A stretch of DNA of 64,000 nt from Streptomyces sp. NBC_01707 (GCF_041438805.1 NZ_CP109191.1:186001-250000), one strand, 5' to 3'. Shown: positions 27,860 through 37,837, counted from the stretch's first letter. Program-made: numbers and translations. Notes: generated from the letters alone by a model not told the origin.

Positions 27860-28014
27860 TCACTGTCACGGCTCAACCGGAGCCCGGGTACTTCGGCGGA
27901 CGGGGCGTCGTCACATACACCGTCGGCAACTGCCCGGACGCCTTGGCCACCGGACTCCGGCTGCGCTTCGGACTGCCGAAAGGCATCCCGCCGGGCGGAT
28001 GTGGATCACTCTGA
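27860..28014 (+). pseudogene. DUF11-like surface-protein fragment
   Basis: Plus-strand reading SLTVTAQPEPGYFGGRGVVT and YTVGNCPDALATGLRLRFGL, ending at TGA 28014, resembles the beta-sandwich repeat of secreted actinobacterial DUF11 proteins (V-T-Y-T-V-x-N-x-G-P-x-x-A-T-G-V). No start or signal peptide remains. Tentative. Confidence 0.35.
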
Positions 28015-28149
28015 CCACAACCGGTACGAACGCTGAGTCCGGCGACAACGGAGCGACCGCATGGCTGCGTGCCCTCAAGCCGCGCATCGTGGCCGTGCCC
28101 GCAATCGGCAAGCCCTGGTTTGTCACCTCGATACGGGGCAACGTCTTGA

Positions 28150-28325
28150 CGGCCCGCCACCAGCTGCGCGATTAGCAGCACGCGGTTTCCGTTGGCGGAT
28201 GCCAACTGGGTTGCCACCCGCGGGTAGCGGACCGAACTGATACTGCCCGGGCGCACGATCTGCTGCAGTTTCGGCTCTTCCTGGGCGGTCAGCCCGCGCG
28301 CCCGTAGCGGCTCGGCCCTCGCCCC
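28150..28325 (-). pseudogene. IS630-family transposase N-terminal scrap
   Basis: Minus-strand reading PLRARGLTAQEEPKLQQIVR, then SSVRYPRVATQLASANGNRV and LIAQLVA is the helix-turn-helix N-terminus of Streptomyces IS630-type transposases. The DDE domain is absent. A C-terminal IS630 scrap lies on the plus strand at 37378-37837, but the two need not come from one element. Confidence 0.65.
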
Positions 28326-28817
28326 TCGAACCGTCGGAACGGACGTCACTGCCCACCCAACCGTTCCAACCACCCGTCCGGCGAATCAACCAGTCACAGC
28401 AACCGCGTGTGCTTCAGCAGCACAACGGCAGGTCGCCATCAACGGGTGTACCGCCCCCTGCTATGGAGACTTGAGAGTCCATCGTCACCGGAAGGTCCGC
28501 TCTCACTGCCTGAGTGTCCCCCAACAGCAGGACGAGGGGGGCGAGAAGGAAAAAAACAAAAGTACGCACAGCGGTCACCCTTCAGTCAGTACAGCCCGAG
28601 GTCAAAGACCAGCCAGAACATCGTGACAGGCCATGACTCAGTCAGTCAAGAATTGCGATTCAAAGTCAATATACTCCTCTTGCCCGATTTTGCTGTGAAG
28701 TTGCTTGGGCGTATTGAGGTTATATTTGGCGATATCAAGCTACTGACAAGGGGACCTAAAGCTTTTGTTATACTGGCTGTCACATTTAAGTCACTAATAC
28801 ATCTGGAGTGGCAAGTT
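28326..28817. other. AT-rich intergenic region upstream of the AlaRS-like gene
   Basis: About 490 bases, becoming very AT-rich from about 28640 to 28805 by the standards of this genome. The reading frame of the next gene is open through it, but the translation is not protein-like. It probably contains the promoter of 28818-30128 and could be an Lsr2 target. Confidence 0.4.
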
Positions 28818-30128
28818 GTGACGACTGCGCCGACCGCCATCCAGCAGGTGTCAGATGCATTGGCCGACCAGGGATACCGCTGGCAGCCGCCTCCGCCTCT
28901 CACACCGTCCGCCCGTCCTGGGCTGTTCGCGAGTCACCTCGTGTCGTCGTGGATCGATCCACTTCTCACGTCGTTGTCACACTCCCGGGGGGGCGTCTAC
29001 ACACTGCGCTGGTCGATCGAAGCGCGCCAGGTACATTCGGTGCCGGCGGCGATGCCCCCGTCGGCCCAGCGCGTGCTGAGCGCCGTCTGGGCCGGGGCTC
29101 GCCCGTTCCACGTTCCCATCGCGGAGATTGCCTCGGCTCTGGCGCGGGCCGGGGTTGATTCGAACGACCTGGCGTTCGTCTTGTCCACACGCCCCTCGGA
29201 AGCTGACCCCCTGCACCAGGCCCTCGGCCACCTCGGGGTGGGGGCTCACCGGATAGGGTTCGACTGGCATTCACTCGGCACAATGAATCGGGCGATGCTC
29301 ACAGCGGGGCAGCAGCTCAGCATCGAGTTCCCCGTCGGAGCCCCCTGCAGCAGTTCTTGCGGTCCCGGGTGTCGCTGCGGTCGCTACCTCGTACTCGCCC
29401 GCCTGCAGTTCAGCCGAGCGTCCCCGGTGCGCTCGCTGCTGGAGGTCGCCGTGCTGGAGAGCGAGCTCCTTAGTGTCTTGGACGACACTCGTGAACCCTT
29501 CGGCGTCCGGCGTTTCGCGACGCTGGTGAAGAGCGTCCATGAGGTCCTCGCATCGAGGGAGACTCGAACCGCGCATGACCAGCGTGTCCGTGTGCTGGTC
29601 GATCGCGCATTCACCGTTGCGTTGCTCATCGGATCCGGGTTCCTGCCTGGGCCACGCGGGCATGCACACGTGGTGCGCCGACTACTGAGACAGGCAGGCA
29701 CAGAACTGGTCCTCACAGGGGCTTCCCTGACTCAGCTTAAAAGTCTGGTGCAAGTGGCGGATGAGTCAGTGCGCGCGCAGCTAGGTTTCACGCCGCTCAG
29801 CGGTTACTTACTCGAGACCGTCAAGGAGGAGCAGGATCGCTTCTCGCGCGTGCTTTCCAGGGCGCCGATTCTTCTGAAAAATGTAATGGCCCGACACCAG
29901 CATCCCCTCGATCGCGCGCATTTCCTCCTGCGCCTACGCAGCGAACGAGGGGTTCCCCTTGCTATAGCTATGGCTTGGTGTCAAGAGAACGGCTTTACTA
30001 TTTCCCTGCAACAATTGGCCAGGCTTGATTGTAACCACTTATCCGGGAACGAGGCACACCGCCTTGATCGGAGGTCGGTCGGCACAGCGGGACGCGACAC
30101 CGACGCCACAGAATCGCCCAGCAGATAA
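28818..30128 (+). CDS. Alanyl-tRNA synthetase-like protein
   Basis: A 436-residue protein from GTG 28818 (GGAG nine bases upstream). Several segments recall the N-terminal half of AlaRS. These are an N-terminal AlaRS-like opening (QQVSDALADQGYRWQPPP), the Cys-rich loop CGPGCRCGRYLVLARLQFSR, which matches C-G-P-x-C-D-C-G-R-Y-L-E-I-W-N, and HDQRVRVLVDRAFTVALLIG followed by SGFLPGPRGHAHVVRRLLRQ, which matches the R-x-x-x-D-H-x-R ... G-x-x-P-x-x-x-x-R-G-Y-x-L-R-R-x-x-R region. The C-terminal part is diverged. The editing and C-Ala domains are absent (true AlaRS is about 890 residues), and the class II ATP-binding arginines are not evident. Two TTA codons (about 29807 and 30039) suggest bldA control. 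It may act on aminoacyl transfer or be a regulator; the function is unknown. Confidence 0.6.
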   Translation: MTTAPTAIQQVSDALADQGYRWQPPPPLTPSARPGLFASHLVSSWIDPLLTSLSHSRGGVYTLRWSIEARQVHSVPAAMPPSAQRVLSAVWAGARPFHVPIAEIASALARAGVDSNDLAFVLSTRPSEADPLHQALGHLGVGAHRIGFDWHSLGTMNRAMLTAGQQLSIEFPVGAPCSSSCGPGCRCGRYLVLARLQFSRASPVRSLLEVAVLESELLSVLDDTREPFGVRRFATLVKSVHEVLASRETRTAHDQRVRVLVDRAFTVALLIGSGFLPGPRGHAHVVRRLLRQAGTELVLTGASLTQLKSLVQVADESVRAQLGFTPLSGYLLETVKEEQDRFSRVLSRAPILLKNVMARHQHPLDRAHFLLRLRSERGVPLAIAMAWCQENGFTISLQQLARLDCNHLSGNEAHRLDRRSVGTAGRDTDATESPSR

Positions 30129-30321
30129 CCCGCCAGCCACATGACTGAAGAGCTCGATAAAGGACTCGCGGCGCGATCAGCTCTTCGACAGGAAAAGGCC
30201 ACCCGTTTTCTCCGTGGAGACCTTGTCCGGTCTGGTGCGGTGAGACTTCTACGGAATTAGACAGGTAGGCGAGCGTCGGCGGCGGTAAAGGCGAATTCCT
30301 GCGCGCTCGAACGGCGAGGAG

Positions 30322-30447
30322 ATGAACATAAACAGAGTGGTGGCGAGCATCGGTCGCCAAATTGACCCTCGTGGCGATCTTGCCGCAGAACTATCCGAGG
30401 GAATTTCTGCCGCTGTCCGGCAGTTTTCCTCGGAGGTATCTGCGTGA
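30322..30447 (+). CDS. Possible 41-residue small protein
   Basis: An open frame between the AlaRS-like gene and the XRE-TPR gene, convergent with the latter. It starts at ATG directly behind GAGGAG, which is closer than ideal, and encodes a charged, likely amphipathic helix-rich peptide (RGDLAAELSEGISAAVRQFS). No family is recognised. It was found by eye and could be a chance frame. Confidence 0.3.
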   Translation: MNINRVVASIGRQIDPRGDLAAELSEGISAAVRQFSSEVSA

Positions 30448-30459
30448 TCCGAACAACAT

Positions 30460-31797
30460 CTAGTTCCGCTCTAGGTCTGGTCGTGCGACTGATATGAGAC
30501 TACTGCGGTGTCCCATGAGACGCATGCCCTGTCGGTAGGCCCACACGGCGCGCTCGCTCTCCCCGCATTTTTCCAGAATCTCGGCCAATTCGGACCACGC
30601 GAAGGCAGCTTGGCGTCCTGCTTCGGAGGCCTCCAGGAGTAGAGCACCGCGCTCGTAGGCAGTCTGTACTGCTTCATGGTCGTCGCGCAGCAGATGTGCT
30701 GCCGCGAGGACCAGCTGAACGCGTGCGCTTTCAAGGCGATGTTCCGGGCCCAGCAGGTCCAGGGCGCGTTCGGCGTGCTGGATTGCGCTTTCTGGCTGAC
30801 CGAGCATGACGTCAGCCCGACCTATCGCAGTTTCAACATAGGCGACGTCAATGCTGCTTCCGACAGCCCGTAGCGTGACCGCGCTTTGTTCGAGCAGCGC
30901 CTTGGCCGCTTCCGGATTCGCATCCTCTGTCTGCAGCAAGACAGTGGCGTACGCGTTGCGGACTCGTGCCAGAGCACGTTCGTCATCGCCTTCAGCATAA
31001 ATGGCGACGGCCTTCGTGATGAGTGTCAGCGCCTCGTTCGATCGCCCTTGACGATGCAGAATCACACTGGCGTTCCAGTAAGCTCCCCCTAGCGCCCTGC
31101 GATCGGTCACGATCGCCGCTCGGCCTATTGCCTGGGAGGCAAGGAACCCGGCACGGTGCAGGTCGCCACGTTCGGTATAGATGCCGATTAGGGTGGACAA
31201 CAATTCCAGGTACTCAACGCTGGGGGGAAGGTCATTTGCCTCCGCAAGAGCCTTCTCGGCAACTCCTATCGCATGAGACAAATTCCCTAGCTCTCGATAG
31301 CAGCGGCATAGGGACATGACCAGGCCGAGCTGATCCACGGCTCCCCGTCCCTCTGTAACGCGCTGTCGATGTAGTGTCTCATAGCGTAGCGCGGCGTCCT
31401 CGAGATTTCCCTTATGTTCGAGGCATTGTGCAATTCCCAGATCGACGGAGAAGAGGAGATCATAGTGTTCGGCGGCGGACAATCTGTTGCGCAGTTCTGT
31501 GAACCCCGTCAGAGCTGCCTCCGCATCGCCGTTGCGCAACGCAAGTTGTGCGTAGCGCAACTCCAGCTCCAAGTCGACGGCATCGTGCTTGGCGAGCGAT
31601 CCAGACAAATAGGAGGCATCACAGCCAAGCCGCTCAGCGAGCTGTGCGATGACCTCCATGGAAGGTACACGTTTGTCGGCCTCCAGTAGAGAGACGTAGC
31701 TAGGAGACAAGTCCGGGCGGGCCAAGGCTTCTTGTGACAAGCCTGCCATTCTCCGGAGACGCCTAATCCGTGACCCCAAGGATTCGTAATCTGTCAC
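30460..31797 (-). CDS. XRE helix-turn-helix regulator with TPR repeats
   Basis: A 445-residue protein, GTG start at 31797 with GAGGAG seven bases upstream. Residues about 8-65 form an XRE-type helix-turn-helix (LRRMAGLSQEALARPDLSPS, then YVSLLEADKRVPSMEVIAQL). Residues about 75-430 are a chain of about nine tetratricopeptide helical pairs (for example ALTGFTELRNRLSAAEHYDL and GDLHRAGFLASQAIGRAAIV). Such proteins sense peptides or proteins through the TPR array and control nearby secondary-metabolite or developmental genes. No operon partner is visible, as both sides are gaps. Confidence 0.88.
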   Translation of the reverse strand: MTDYESLGSRIRRLRRMAGLSQEALARPDLSPSYVSLLEADKRVPSMEVIAQLAERLGCDASYLSGSLAKHDAVDLELELRYAQLALRNGDAEAALTGFTELRNRLSAAEHYDLLFSVDLGIAQCLEHKGNLEDAALRYETLHRQRVTEGRGAVDQLGLVMSLCRCYRELGNLSHAIGVAEKALAEANDLPPSVEYLELLSTLIGIYTERGDLHRAGFLASQAIGRAAIVTDRRALGGAYWNASVILHRQGRSNEALTLITKAVAIYAEGDDERALARVRNAYATVLLQTEDANPEAAKALLEQSAVTLRAVGSSIDVAYVETAIGRADVMLGQPESAIQHAERALDLLGPEHRLESARVQLVLAAAHLLRDDHEAVQTAYERGALLLEASEAGRQAAFAWSELAEILEKCGESERAVWAYRQGMRLMGHRSSLISVARPDLERN

Positions 31798-32732
31798 TGT
31801 GACTCCTCACTTGTCAGGCTCCGACGGCGACCCGATTGGAGGCTAGTAGTTTGTCGACGGGGCAGCGTAACGACCTGTCAATGTCATTACGAAATGCTCA
31901 CTTTCTAGCTTTCGGTGTCGGATGACGCCAGGCTCAGCCCGTCCGCCATGGACACGGTACCTTCTAGATCACTGGCAATGCTGACTACTTATATTACAGT
32001 CTAGTCATAGAGTAGCTGGTGTAAACAGTCGCGTTGCTGACAAATGCCGATGCCGGCTGGTGCCACGCCCGACTCTTGGTGCCCCGTTGCAGCGGTCACC
32101 CCGGTGCCCGGCATCATGCGAGTTCGTAGGTGTTGGCCCTGTAGACGGCGACGGCCGTGAAACTCGGCCAACTGTGTGGCGTCGCTCTGACCGCTCGGCA
32201 GGACGCCAAATGCCACCGGTTGCCGTCGTATAAGAGAGACAGGCTCGATAGGTGGCCTGGTGTCAGCCCGAACAGCTTTCGATGTACTCGATGGAGGCCG
32301 ACGAGGCCCCCTTGACGCGCCCTCAGTCAGTGATGGGGGCGAGGCGGCATGCCGTGCACCACGGCGCCGTGGACGTCGCCACACTGGACGACGCCGTGCT
32401 GCACGACGGTGCCAGGCCAGTTCGGAGCCGATCGGGGTCGTCTCGGACCGAGACGAGCAGACCGCGACCGTTTCGGCCACGAGTCCATTGACGCCCATGA
32501 GGCCGGCCGCTGCCTGAGCGACGCACTGTTGAGATGGCGGTCGAGCTCTGTGATTTCATCGCACCTAGCTGCCGGACCCGTTCGGTCCGCCTGGCGCGCG
32601 CACTTTGTTGCGCAGTAAGCAGAGGGGTCGGATCCGCCCGCCAGTTGAAGGTTCGGAAGGCTCCTCCCTGTCATGGGCTCCTACAACGTCATGTATCCGC
32701 TCTGACCGCAGGTACGGAGTGGCATTGCCGCT
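31798..32732. other. Long gap without a recognisable gene
   Basis: About 935 bases. It contains the upstream region of the XRE-TPR gene (AT-rich patch at about 31985-32005). Overlapping frames at 32001-32674 on both strands lack motifs and ribosome sites. Nothing else is recognised. Confidence 0.45.
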
Positions 32733-33332
32733 CTACCGCTCGGCGGTGCCGTCCTCACCGTCAATCTCGTAGATCCGCCCTTGAAGTCGTTCACTGGCCC
32801 AGTCCAGCCCGACGCCCAGGTCAAACCAGTGCCGGGCCTTGCGGACTTCGGGCGGTGAGAGGTTCACCGCCGCCCAGGAGAACACCCCCAGGAGGATGGA
32901 ACGCCCGTGCTGCGTTGTGCGCACGGACAACGCAAACGGCGCGGCGAGCGCCGCGCGGGTGACCAACATGACCTGTTCGTCCTCAGAATGTCGACGCCCA
33001 CCCGTGAGAAACCGGGGCGTTTCAAGGATCTTGACCCAGTCGACCACTGCGTCTTCCACCTGGGCGCGCAAGGACTCTTCGAGGCCCTTCCGGAGGGCGG
33101 CCGCGGGATCATCGCCGAGCCAGCCAAGCCAGTGATCAGGATCAGTGAGCTTGCTGAAGTCGTCCTGTGGCACCCCGTGACGGAGATTCTCCTGGTACTC
33201 GCCTGTCAGTTTCCCGCTGTTATCCACCAACCACGCCCCGCGGATGGCCTCGGGAGGTACGTAGCCGTTCGGGTCGTCGATATACGTCGGGTCGATCTCG
33301 GCAACGCTGCCACAGGGATTCTCAGCACCCAT
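32733..33332 (-). CDS. Conserved hypothetical protein, 199 residues
   Basis: A well-formed protein with GC-rich codon use (ATG 33332). It contains motifs such as GVPQDDFSKLTDPDHWLGWL, EDAVVDWVKILETPRFLTGG and FALSVRTTQHGRSILLGVFS. The many Trp and Asp residues and the D-D-F-S-K ... W-L-G-W-L pattern recall an uncharacterised actinobacterial family, but I cannot name a function. It is soluble with no signal peptide. A transposase scrap begins immediately upstream and may have replaced the promoter. Confidence 0.65.
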   Translation of the reverse strand: MGAENPCGSVAEIDPTYIDDPNGYVPPEAIRGAWLVDNSGKLTGEYQENLRHGVPQDDFSKLTDPDHWLGWLGDDPAAALRKGLEESLRAQVEDAVVDWVKILETPRFLTGGRRHSEDEQVMLVTRAALAAPFALSVRTTQHGRSILLGVFSWAAVNLSPPEVRKARHWFDLGVGLDWASERLQGRIYEIDGEDGTAER

Positions 33333-33334
33333 TA

Positions 33335-33560
33335 TGTGTGGCCGACGCCAAAGGCCCCGCCCGGGCTACTCTTTTTGGGGCGAGCTTCCGCAGTGTGAAG
33401 TTGGTGTGCCAGTACGCGGCGACCAGCAGGACCCGGTCCTCCAGCGGCAGGTTCGACGGCCGGCCCTTGCGGACAGGGTCCGCGCCTCCTTGTCGCAGGT
33501 CGGTGACCAGCCTTGCCGAGGGCTGAGCTGGGTGAAGGGGGCTATCAAGGACGACTCCGA
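33335..33560 (-). pseudogene. DDE-superfamily transposase N-terminal scrap
   Basis: Minus-strand reading KGRPSNLPLEDRVLLVAAYW, then HTNFTLRKLAPK matches the N-terminal helix-turn-helix of Streptomyces DDE endonuclease-type transposases (L-P-L-x-x-R-V-L-L-V-A-A-Y-W-R-T-N-L-T-L-R-Q-L-A-P). It is truncated at both sides and abuts the start of the gene at 32733-33332. Confidence 0.6.
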
Positions 33561-33980
33561 CGCCGTGATCACAGACACTCGGAGATCATCTCAGTTGCGG
33601 AGGCAGGACGATTCCGTCGATCCTGTGCGCTTGGCATGCAGGACAGGGAGGGAAGATAGGACTGGTTCTTTTCCCAGGCTATGGGGACAACAGCAGTCCG
33701 GACGGCTCCTGTCCTACAGCGGCTTTGCCGCGTTTCGGCGGCACCCGGCTCAGACCGAGGCGTTCGACCTCTCCGAGATGTGAGGCTTCGGCGGCGATCG
33801 GCTGTGGAGTGATGTGACCACTGCGGTGGAGCCACTGTTCGATCACCTGATGACGGCCGTGACGACCTCTCATCTGCAGACTGCGCAGTGATCCTGGCTC
33901 GGTTGGAGGCGATCGCTGATGAGTGGGCGCAGAACAGCGACGATACTCTCCTGCACCAGTACATCGCGGACGCCCGTCGG
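33561..33980. other. Gap without a recognisable gene
   Basis: About 420 bases downstream of the LuxR-type regulator. The frames here overlap that gene or have no motif. Nothing identifiable. Confidence 0.4.
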
Positions 33981-35114
33981 CTAGCCGACGTCCTGCGGTT
34001 CTGCGTCGAGAAGCACGTCCCGCTGCTCTCCCTCAGAAGCCCGCGCTGACAGCGGAACCCACTTACGGGATAGCCCCTCGTCGGCAGATGCAGAATCCAA
34101 TTGTTTCTGTGCGAGCAAGCCTTGTTGGGCCGCCAGCACACCGGCCTGGAAGCGGCTCTCTGCGCCTAGCATCTCCATGATGTCCGCGACATGTTTCCGC
34201 GCGGTCCGCAGTGACATGCCGATGCGGCGCGCGATCGTGGCGTCTTTCACCCCTGCCGCCATCAGTCGCAGGATTGTGCGGTTGATGTCCTTCGCGACGA
34301 GCTCCAGGCCATCAGCGGCGGCATCAGAGAAGGGGGTGGCTTGCGTCCACTCCTGCTCGAACACGTCACACAGGTAGCTCACGATGGACGGCTCTCTGAT
34401 TACGACGGCACCCCAGGTATCACCTAGTTCAGGGATGAAGGCTAGATTTCTATCGAAAGCGATGAACCGCCCGAACAACTCGTGCCTGGTGCGGTATTCA
34501 GCGCCGTGGGCAGACAGGGTTGCGACATATGCCTGACTCGGGCCGTTGAATCGGGCCGTGTGGTGGTACAGCGTGCGGATTCGTATTCCGCGGGACAGCA
34601 TCGCGGTGTCGCGAGGAAGAGCTTCCCGGAGAACTTCGGGGACCCGTTGGCCGCCCGGCTGGCAGGTAAGCATCTCCACAGTGCATTCCTGGGAAGCGAG
34701 GGTCAACGCGGCGCGGACCTCTCCCGGACCGGGAATGACCTCGGCCGCCGGGCGAAGCTGGCGCAGACTGTCCCGGTAGTGGTCGCGCAGATTCGCGAAT
34801 CGCTCTCGAATGCCGTGAAGCTCCCTCTGCTGGGTGTGGATGGCGGATTCCATGGAAGTTGTAACGACAGCAGCTACAAGATCCGGGTCGACCGGGCGAA
34901 AGCGGGTGGGATCTTCTGGATCGGCACGAAGTAGTCTGAGAGCCGTGAGCGAGGCTACAGCGGCCTCCAGTTCGTCCCTTTGTAAGCCGAGTTCTCGCGC
35001 GGCGAGGCCGGCATCCATCCGGCCGTTTCGCGCCAGCCAGCGATACAAGGCGACTTCTATATCGCCGGGCCGTGGTGACGGTTCGGATGACCGGCCCTCG
35101 TTCACTGCGAACAC
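33981..35114 (-). CDS. LuxR-type helix-turn-helix regulator with TrmB-like N-terminus
   Basis: About 377 residues from GTG 35114 (GGGG six bases upstream); the frame is open further but that extension is Pro/Arg-rich. The N-terminal winged-helix-like segment is ALYRWLARNGRMDAGLAARE followed by LGLQRDELEAAVASLTALRL. A central sensing domain follows. The C-terminal LuxR helix-turn-helix (RLMAAGVKDATIARRIGMSL, then RTARKHVADIMEMLGAESRF) matches the G-x-x-x-x-x-I-A-x-x-x-x-x-S-x-x-T-V-x-x-H pattern. This architecture occurs among regulators near actinobacterial natural-product clusters. It is the regulator nearest the NRPS operon except for IS debris, so a role in its control is possible but unproven. 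Confidence 0.8.
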   Translation of the reverse strand: MFAVNEGRSSEPSPRPGDIEVALYRWLARNGRMDAGLAARELGLQRDELEAAVASLTALRLLRADPEDPTRFRPVDPDLVAAVVTTSMESAIHTQQRELHGIRERFANLRDHYRDSLRQLRPAAEVIPGPGEVRAALTLASQECTVEMLTCQPGGQRVPEVLREALPRDTAMLSRGIRIRTLYHHTARFNGPSQAYVATLSAHGAEYRTRHELFGRFIAFDRNLAFIPELGDTWGAVVIREPSIVSYLCDVFEQEWTQATPFSDAAADGLELVAKDINRTILRLMAAGVKDATIARRIGMSLRTARKHVADIMEMLGAESRFQAGVLAAQQGLLAQKQLDSASADEGLSRKWVPLSARASEGEQRDVLLDAEPQDVG

Positions 35115-35597
35115 TACGAACCCCGTTCCTCTGGCCCGGACAGCTTGTTGGGTGCCTGGACGCGGAGCCCGGCCCGCAGGCGCCGGATGCTCGCACCCAC
35201 GCCCCCACCCACTCACTGCTGACTACGAGTTCCCAGACGGTGCGGAATATCGGCTTCACAAGGGGGCACGAAAGCCAGGAAGGGCTTTTCGTCCCGCCCC
35301 TCATTCGATCATTTAGAGGCCGACCCCACACTGCGTCGACTATGACGATAGTGGCGCATGACAAGCTTGTCAATATAGAGTCAAAGAATCGGATTGGATC
35401 GTTCCGTTTTTAGAGATGGCACCTGATTGCAGCCCGCCAATGCGAGCCACCCGGAGGGGCGGATACGGGACAGTGGCACACGGGGCGCCCAGGTGCCTGA
35501 CCGCTGTGGCAAGATCACCTTGAGGGGTATGTCGTTTTTTAGAGCGTCCGCCAGTAGGTCATCGCATGCGTGGGCTACCGGGTCGGGTGTTCCAGCG
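35115..35597. other. Upstream region of the LuxR gene; no gene seen
   Basis: About 480 bases between the LuxR-type gene and the IS5-type element. The AT-rich stretch at about 35335-35415 is a plausible promoter region. No gene is recognised. Confidence 0.4.
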
Positions 35598-36415
35598 CTA
35601 AGGGGGCCAGGAGTGTCGGATCAGGCAGCGGACGGTGATGACGGCGGCTGCCAGGGCGAGGAGAAACTCGAGGGCCGCCCACCGTCGTTCGGTGCAGCGC
35701 CGGAGCTTGCGGAAGTTGTGCATCCAGGAGTTCGTGCGCTCTACCACCCAACGGCCGCCGGTCTGGATCGGGGTGTTTGTGCCGCGCGCGTCGATCCCGC
35801 GGGCGGCCAGGTCGTCGTGGACCATGTGGTAGTCGTATCCGGCATCCAGGGCAAGGCGCGGGTGCCTGGGCAGCGGCCCGAGGATCGGCTCCAGGGCGGT
35901 GAAGCGGACGAGGGTAGCGGGCAGCAGGGTGTGGTCGCAGGTGTTGGCCGGTGCGGGCTCGGTAACCAGCCGCATGCCGGTACCGTCGGTCAACCGCGAG
36001 CGCTTCAGGTCAAGTTTGGCTCGGTCGACTGGACTCCTGCCGGCGTACTCGCCCCCAGAGGGCGCCTTGGTGATGCAGCCATCGGCGCTCAAGCGGTCGA
36101 GTTCGAGGCCGATCATGCGGTCGTAAGCGGCAAGCGCGATCAGCCGCAAGGTCTCCATCACGCCAGCGCGAACCACTCGTCGCGGCGCCGGCGCAAGGTG
36201 GTAGCCGAGCAATGCTCGTCGGCAGCACGTTCGTATCCGCAGCCGAAGACCAGGACCTGCACCAGGCGGTCAAAGACGAGCGCATCGCTGATCCGCGGGC
36301 TGTGGCAGTCCAGCGGGTGCTGGTCCTCGCGCATGGGCAGCAGCGCGAGGAACTGGTCGCGGATCGGGGCGAGAATGCATGACGGGACAGCAGGCACGGA
36401 TCCCCCGGTGATCAT
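35598..36415 (-). pseudogene. IS5-family transposase disrupted by a 1-base frameshift
   Basis: The first frame runs from ATG 36415 (CILAPIRDQFLALLPMREDQ, then LVFDRLVQVLVFGCGYERAA) to a stop near 36160. The second frame continues GVMETLRLIALAAYDRMIGL, SADGCITKAPSGGEYAGRSP (Asp), LALDAGYDYHMVHDDLAARG (Asp) and GRWVVERTNSWMHNFRKLRR (Glu) to the stop at 35598. At the junction the expected codon after DEW lacks one base and there is no slippery run, so this looks like an inactivating deletion. Otherwise the transposase is complete. Confidence 0.82.
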
Positions 36416-36568
36416 GAAGCATAGAGAGCCCCGTGATCGGGCGAGCCGCGTCTGCCTGCTATCGCCTACTCGCATACACCTTGGGGAAGTTGGTGCACCG
36501 TCGTTGATTTGCTGCCGAGCCCGGGCTCAGGGTGCTCGGCAGCAGTGGGCCCCGGTTCATCCCCGCCG

Positions 36569-37339
36569 TCAGCGGTTGAGGAAGGAGTAGCTGCGGCCAA
36601 GCTCGGTGAAGCCGCGGCAGGAGTACCACTCGCGCGGCCAGTCGGTCACGTCCGCGATGAGGAAGAGCTGCGGGATCCCGGCAGCGGCGGCCAACGCCAG
36701 ACCTGTGGCGAGCAGGGTGTTTGCGTGGCCCTGCTTACGGTGCAGCACGGCGGTGACGAGGTCCTCCAGCTGAGCCAGCCCAGAGGTTCGGTCGCGGTAG
36801 AGGTCGGCCCAGGCCGCGATCTCCCCATCTGGTGTCCGGGCGGCCAGGAAGAACACCTCCTCGGCGCCGCGCAGGCGGGCGGTGCGGCGCTCGGTGAGCT
36901 GTCGAGCGAGATCCGCGTCCAAGCCCCATTCCAGCTGCTGGCGGAACACCGCTGCTCGCAGCTCGCCCAGCTCGACCGGGTGCGCGGCAGGTTCGGGCAG
37001 CGCGCAGCCAGCTGTCTCCCGGGCCAGTATCAGCTCGGTGTCCCGGTGGTAGCCGGCCGCCGCCAGCACCGGGGTGGCCCGCTCCCCGTGCACCTAGTCC
37101 AACATCTTGATCCTGTAATGCTGGCGCGGTCCAAGACCCTGTGCAACCAGTTCGGGCAGCGCCGCTGGTTCGGCGTCTGAGGCGTGGACTATCAGTTGGT
37201 TGTGCCCCTGCGAGTGAGAGAATCCCGCGTTGCTAACGGCGAAGGCCCCGGGCAGCTCGACGGTGTCCGAGGCTTGACGTTGGGCGAGGGCGGGGCGGAA
37301 CGCGGTCACTCGCTCAAGTAGATCCGACATCCTCATCAT
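36569..37339 (-). pseudogene. GNAT-like acetyltransferase interrupted by an in-frame TAG
   Basis: The reading frame from ATG 37339 (or 37330, MSDLLERVTAFRPALAQRQA) continues in the same frame through a single TAG at 37094-37096, then VHGERATPVLAAAGYHRDTE and on to the stop at 36569. The C-terminal part is a GNAT core: EIAAWADLYRDRTSGLAQLE, then VTAVLHRKQGHANTLLATGL (acetyl-CoA loop) and WYSCRGFTELGRSYSFLNR. The join is seamless, so the TAG most likely arose by point mutation. The GTG right after it could restart translation of the catalytic domain. Confidence 0.7.
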
Positions 37340-37377
37340 GATCGTCCGCACTGCCGCGGGCAACAACTTTTCCCTAC

Positions 37378-37837
37378 GGCGGACGCTCTTACCCGATCGC
37401 GTTTTCGCGTTCGACGAGTTCGGGCCGCTCGGCATCCGCCCCGTCGCACGCTCCTGCTGGGCGCCACAAGGGCGCTGCCCAGTTCCTGGCCGCGCTGAAG
37501 TCGATCTGTGCCGCCCGGTCCGACGGCTTCCCCATCTACGTGATCATGGACATCCTGTCCGCGCACAAGGCACCAAGATCCGCACTTGGGCGAAGAGGCA
37601 CTGGGTAGAGCTGTGCTTCACCCATACCAATGCCTCCTGGGCCAACCCTATCGAGGCGCGCTTCGGACCACCGCTGCAGCAGTTCCCCTGGTGAACTCCA
37701 ATCAGTCCAACTACACCGTGCAGACCCGGGCCCTGCACCGCTACCTGCGCTGGCGCAACACCAACGCCCGCCGCCCCGACACGTCCTGGTTGTCCACGAA
37801 ATGGCCCCTCGGAACTCTCAACTATCAGCCCCGCTGA
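37378..37837 (+). pseudogene. IS630-family transposase C-terminal remnant
   Basis: Pieces in three plus-strand frames follow the IS630 DDE domain: RVFAFDEFGPLGIRPVARSC (first catalytic Asp region), FLAALKSICAARSDGFPIYV followed by IMDILSAHK (second Asp), WVELCFTHTNASWANPIEAR (catalytic Glu) and NYTVQTRALHRYLRWRNTNA. The N-terminal half is missing and at least two frameshifts occur. Confidence 0.78.

Noticed and set aside
35427..36590. Plus-strand open frame of 387 codons over the IS5-type element
   Set aside because: Antisense to the transposase, whose DDE residues are clear on the minus strand.
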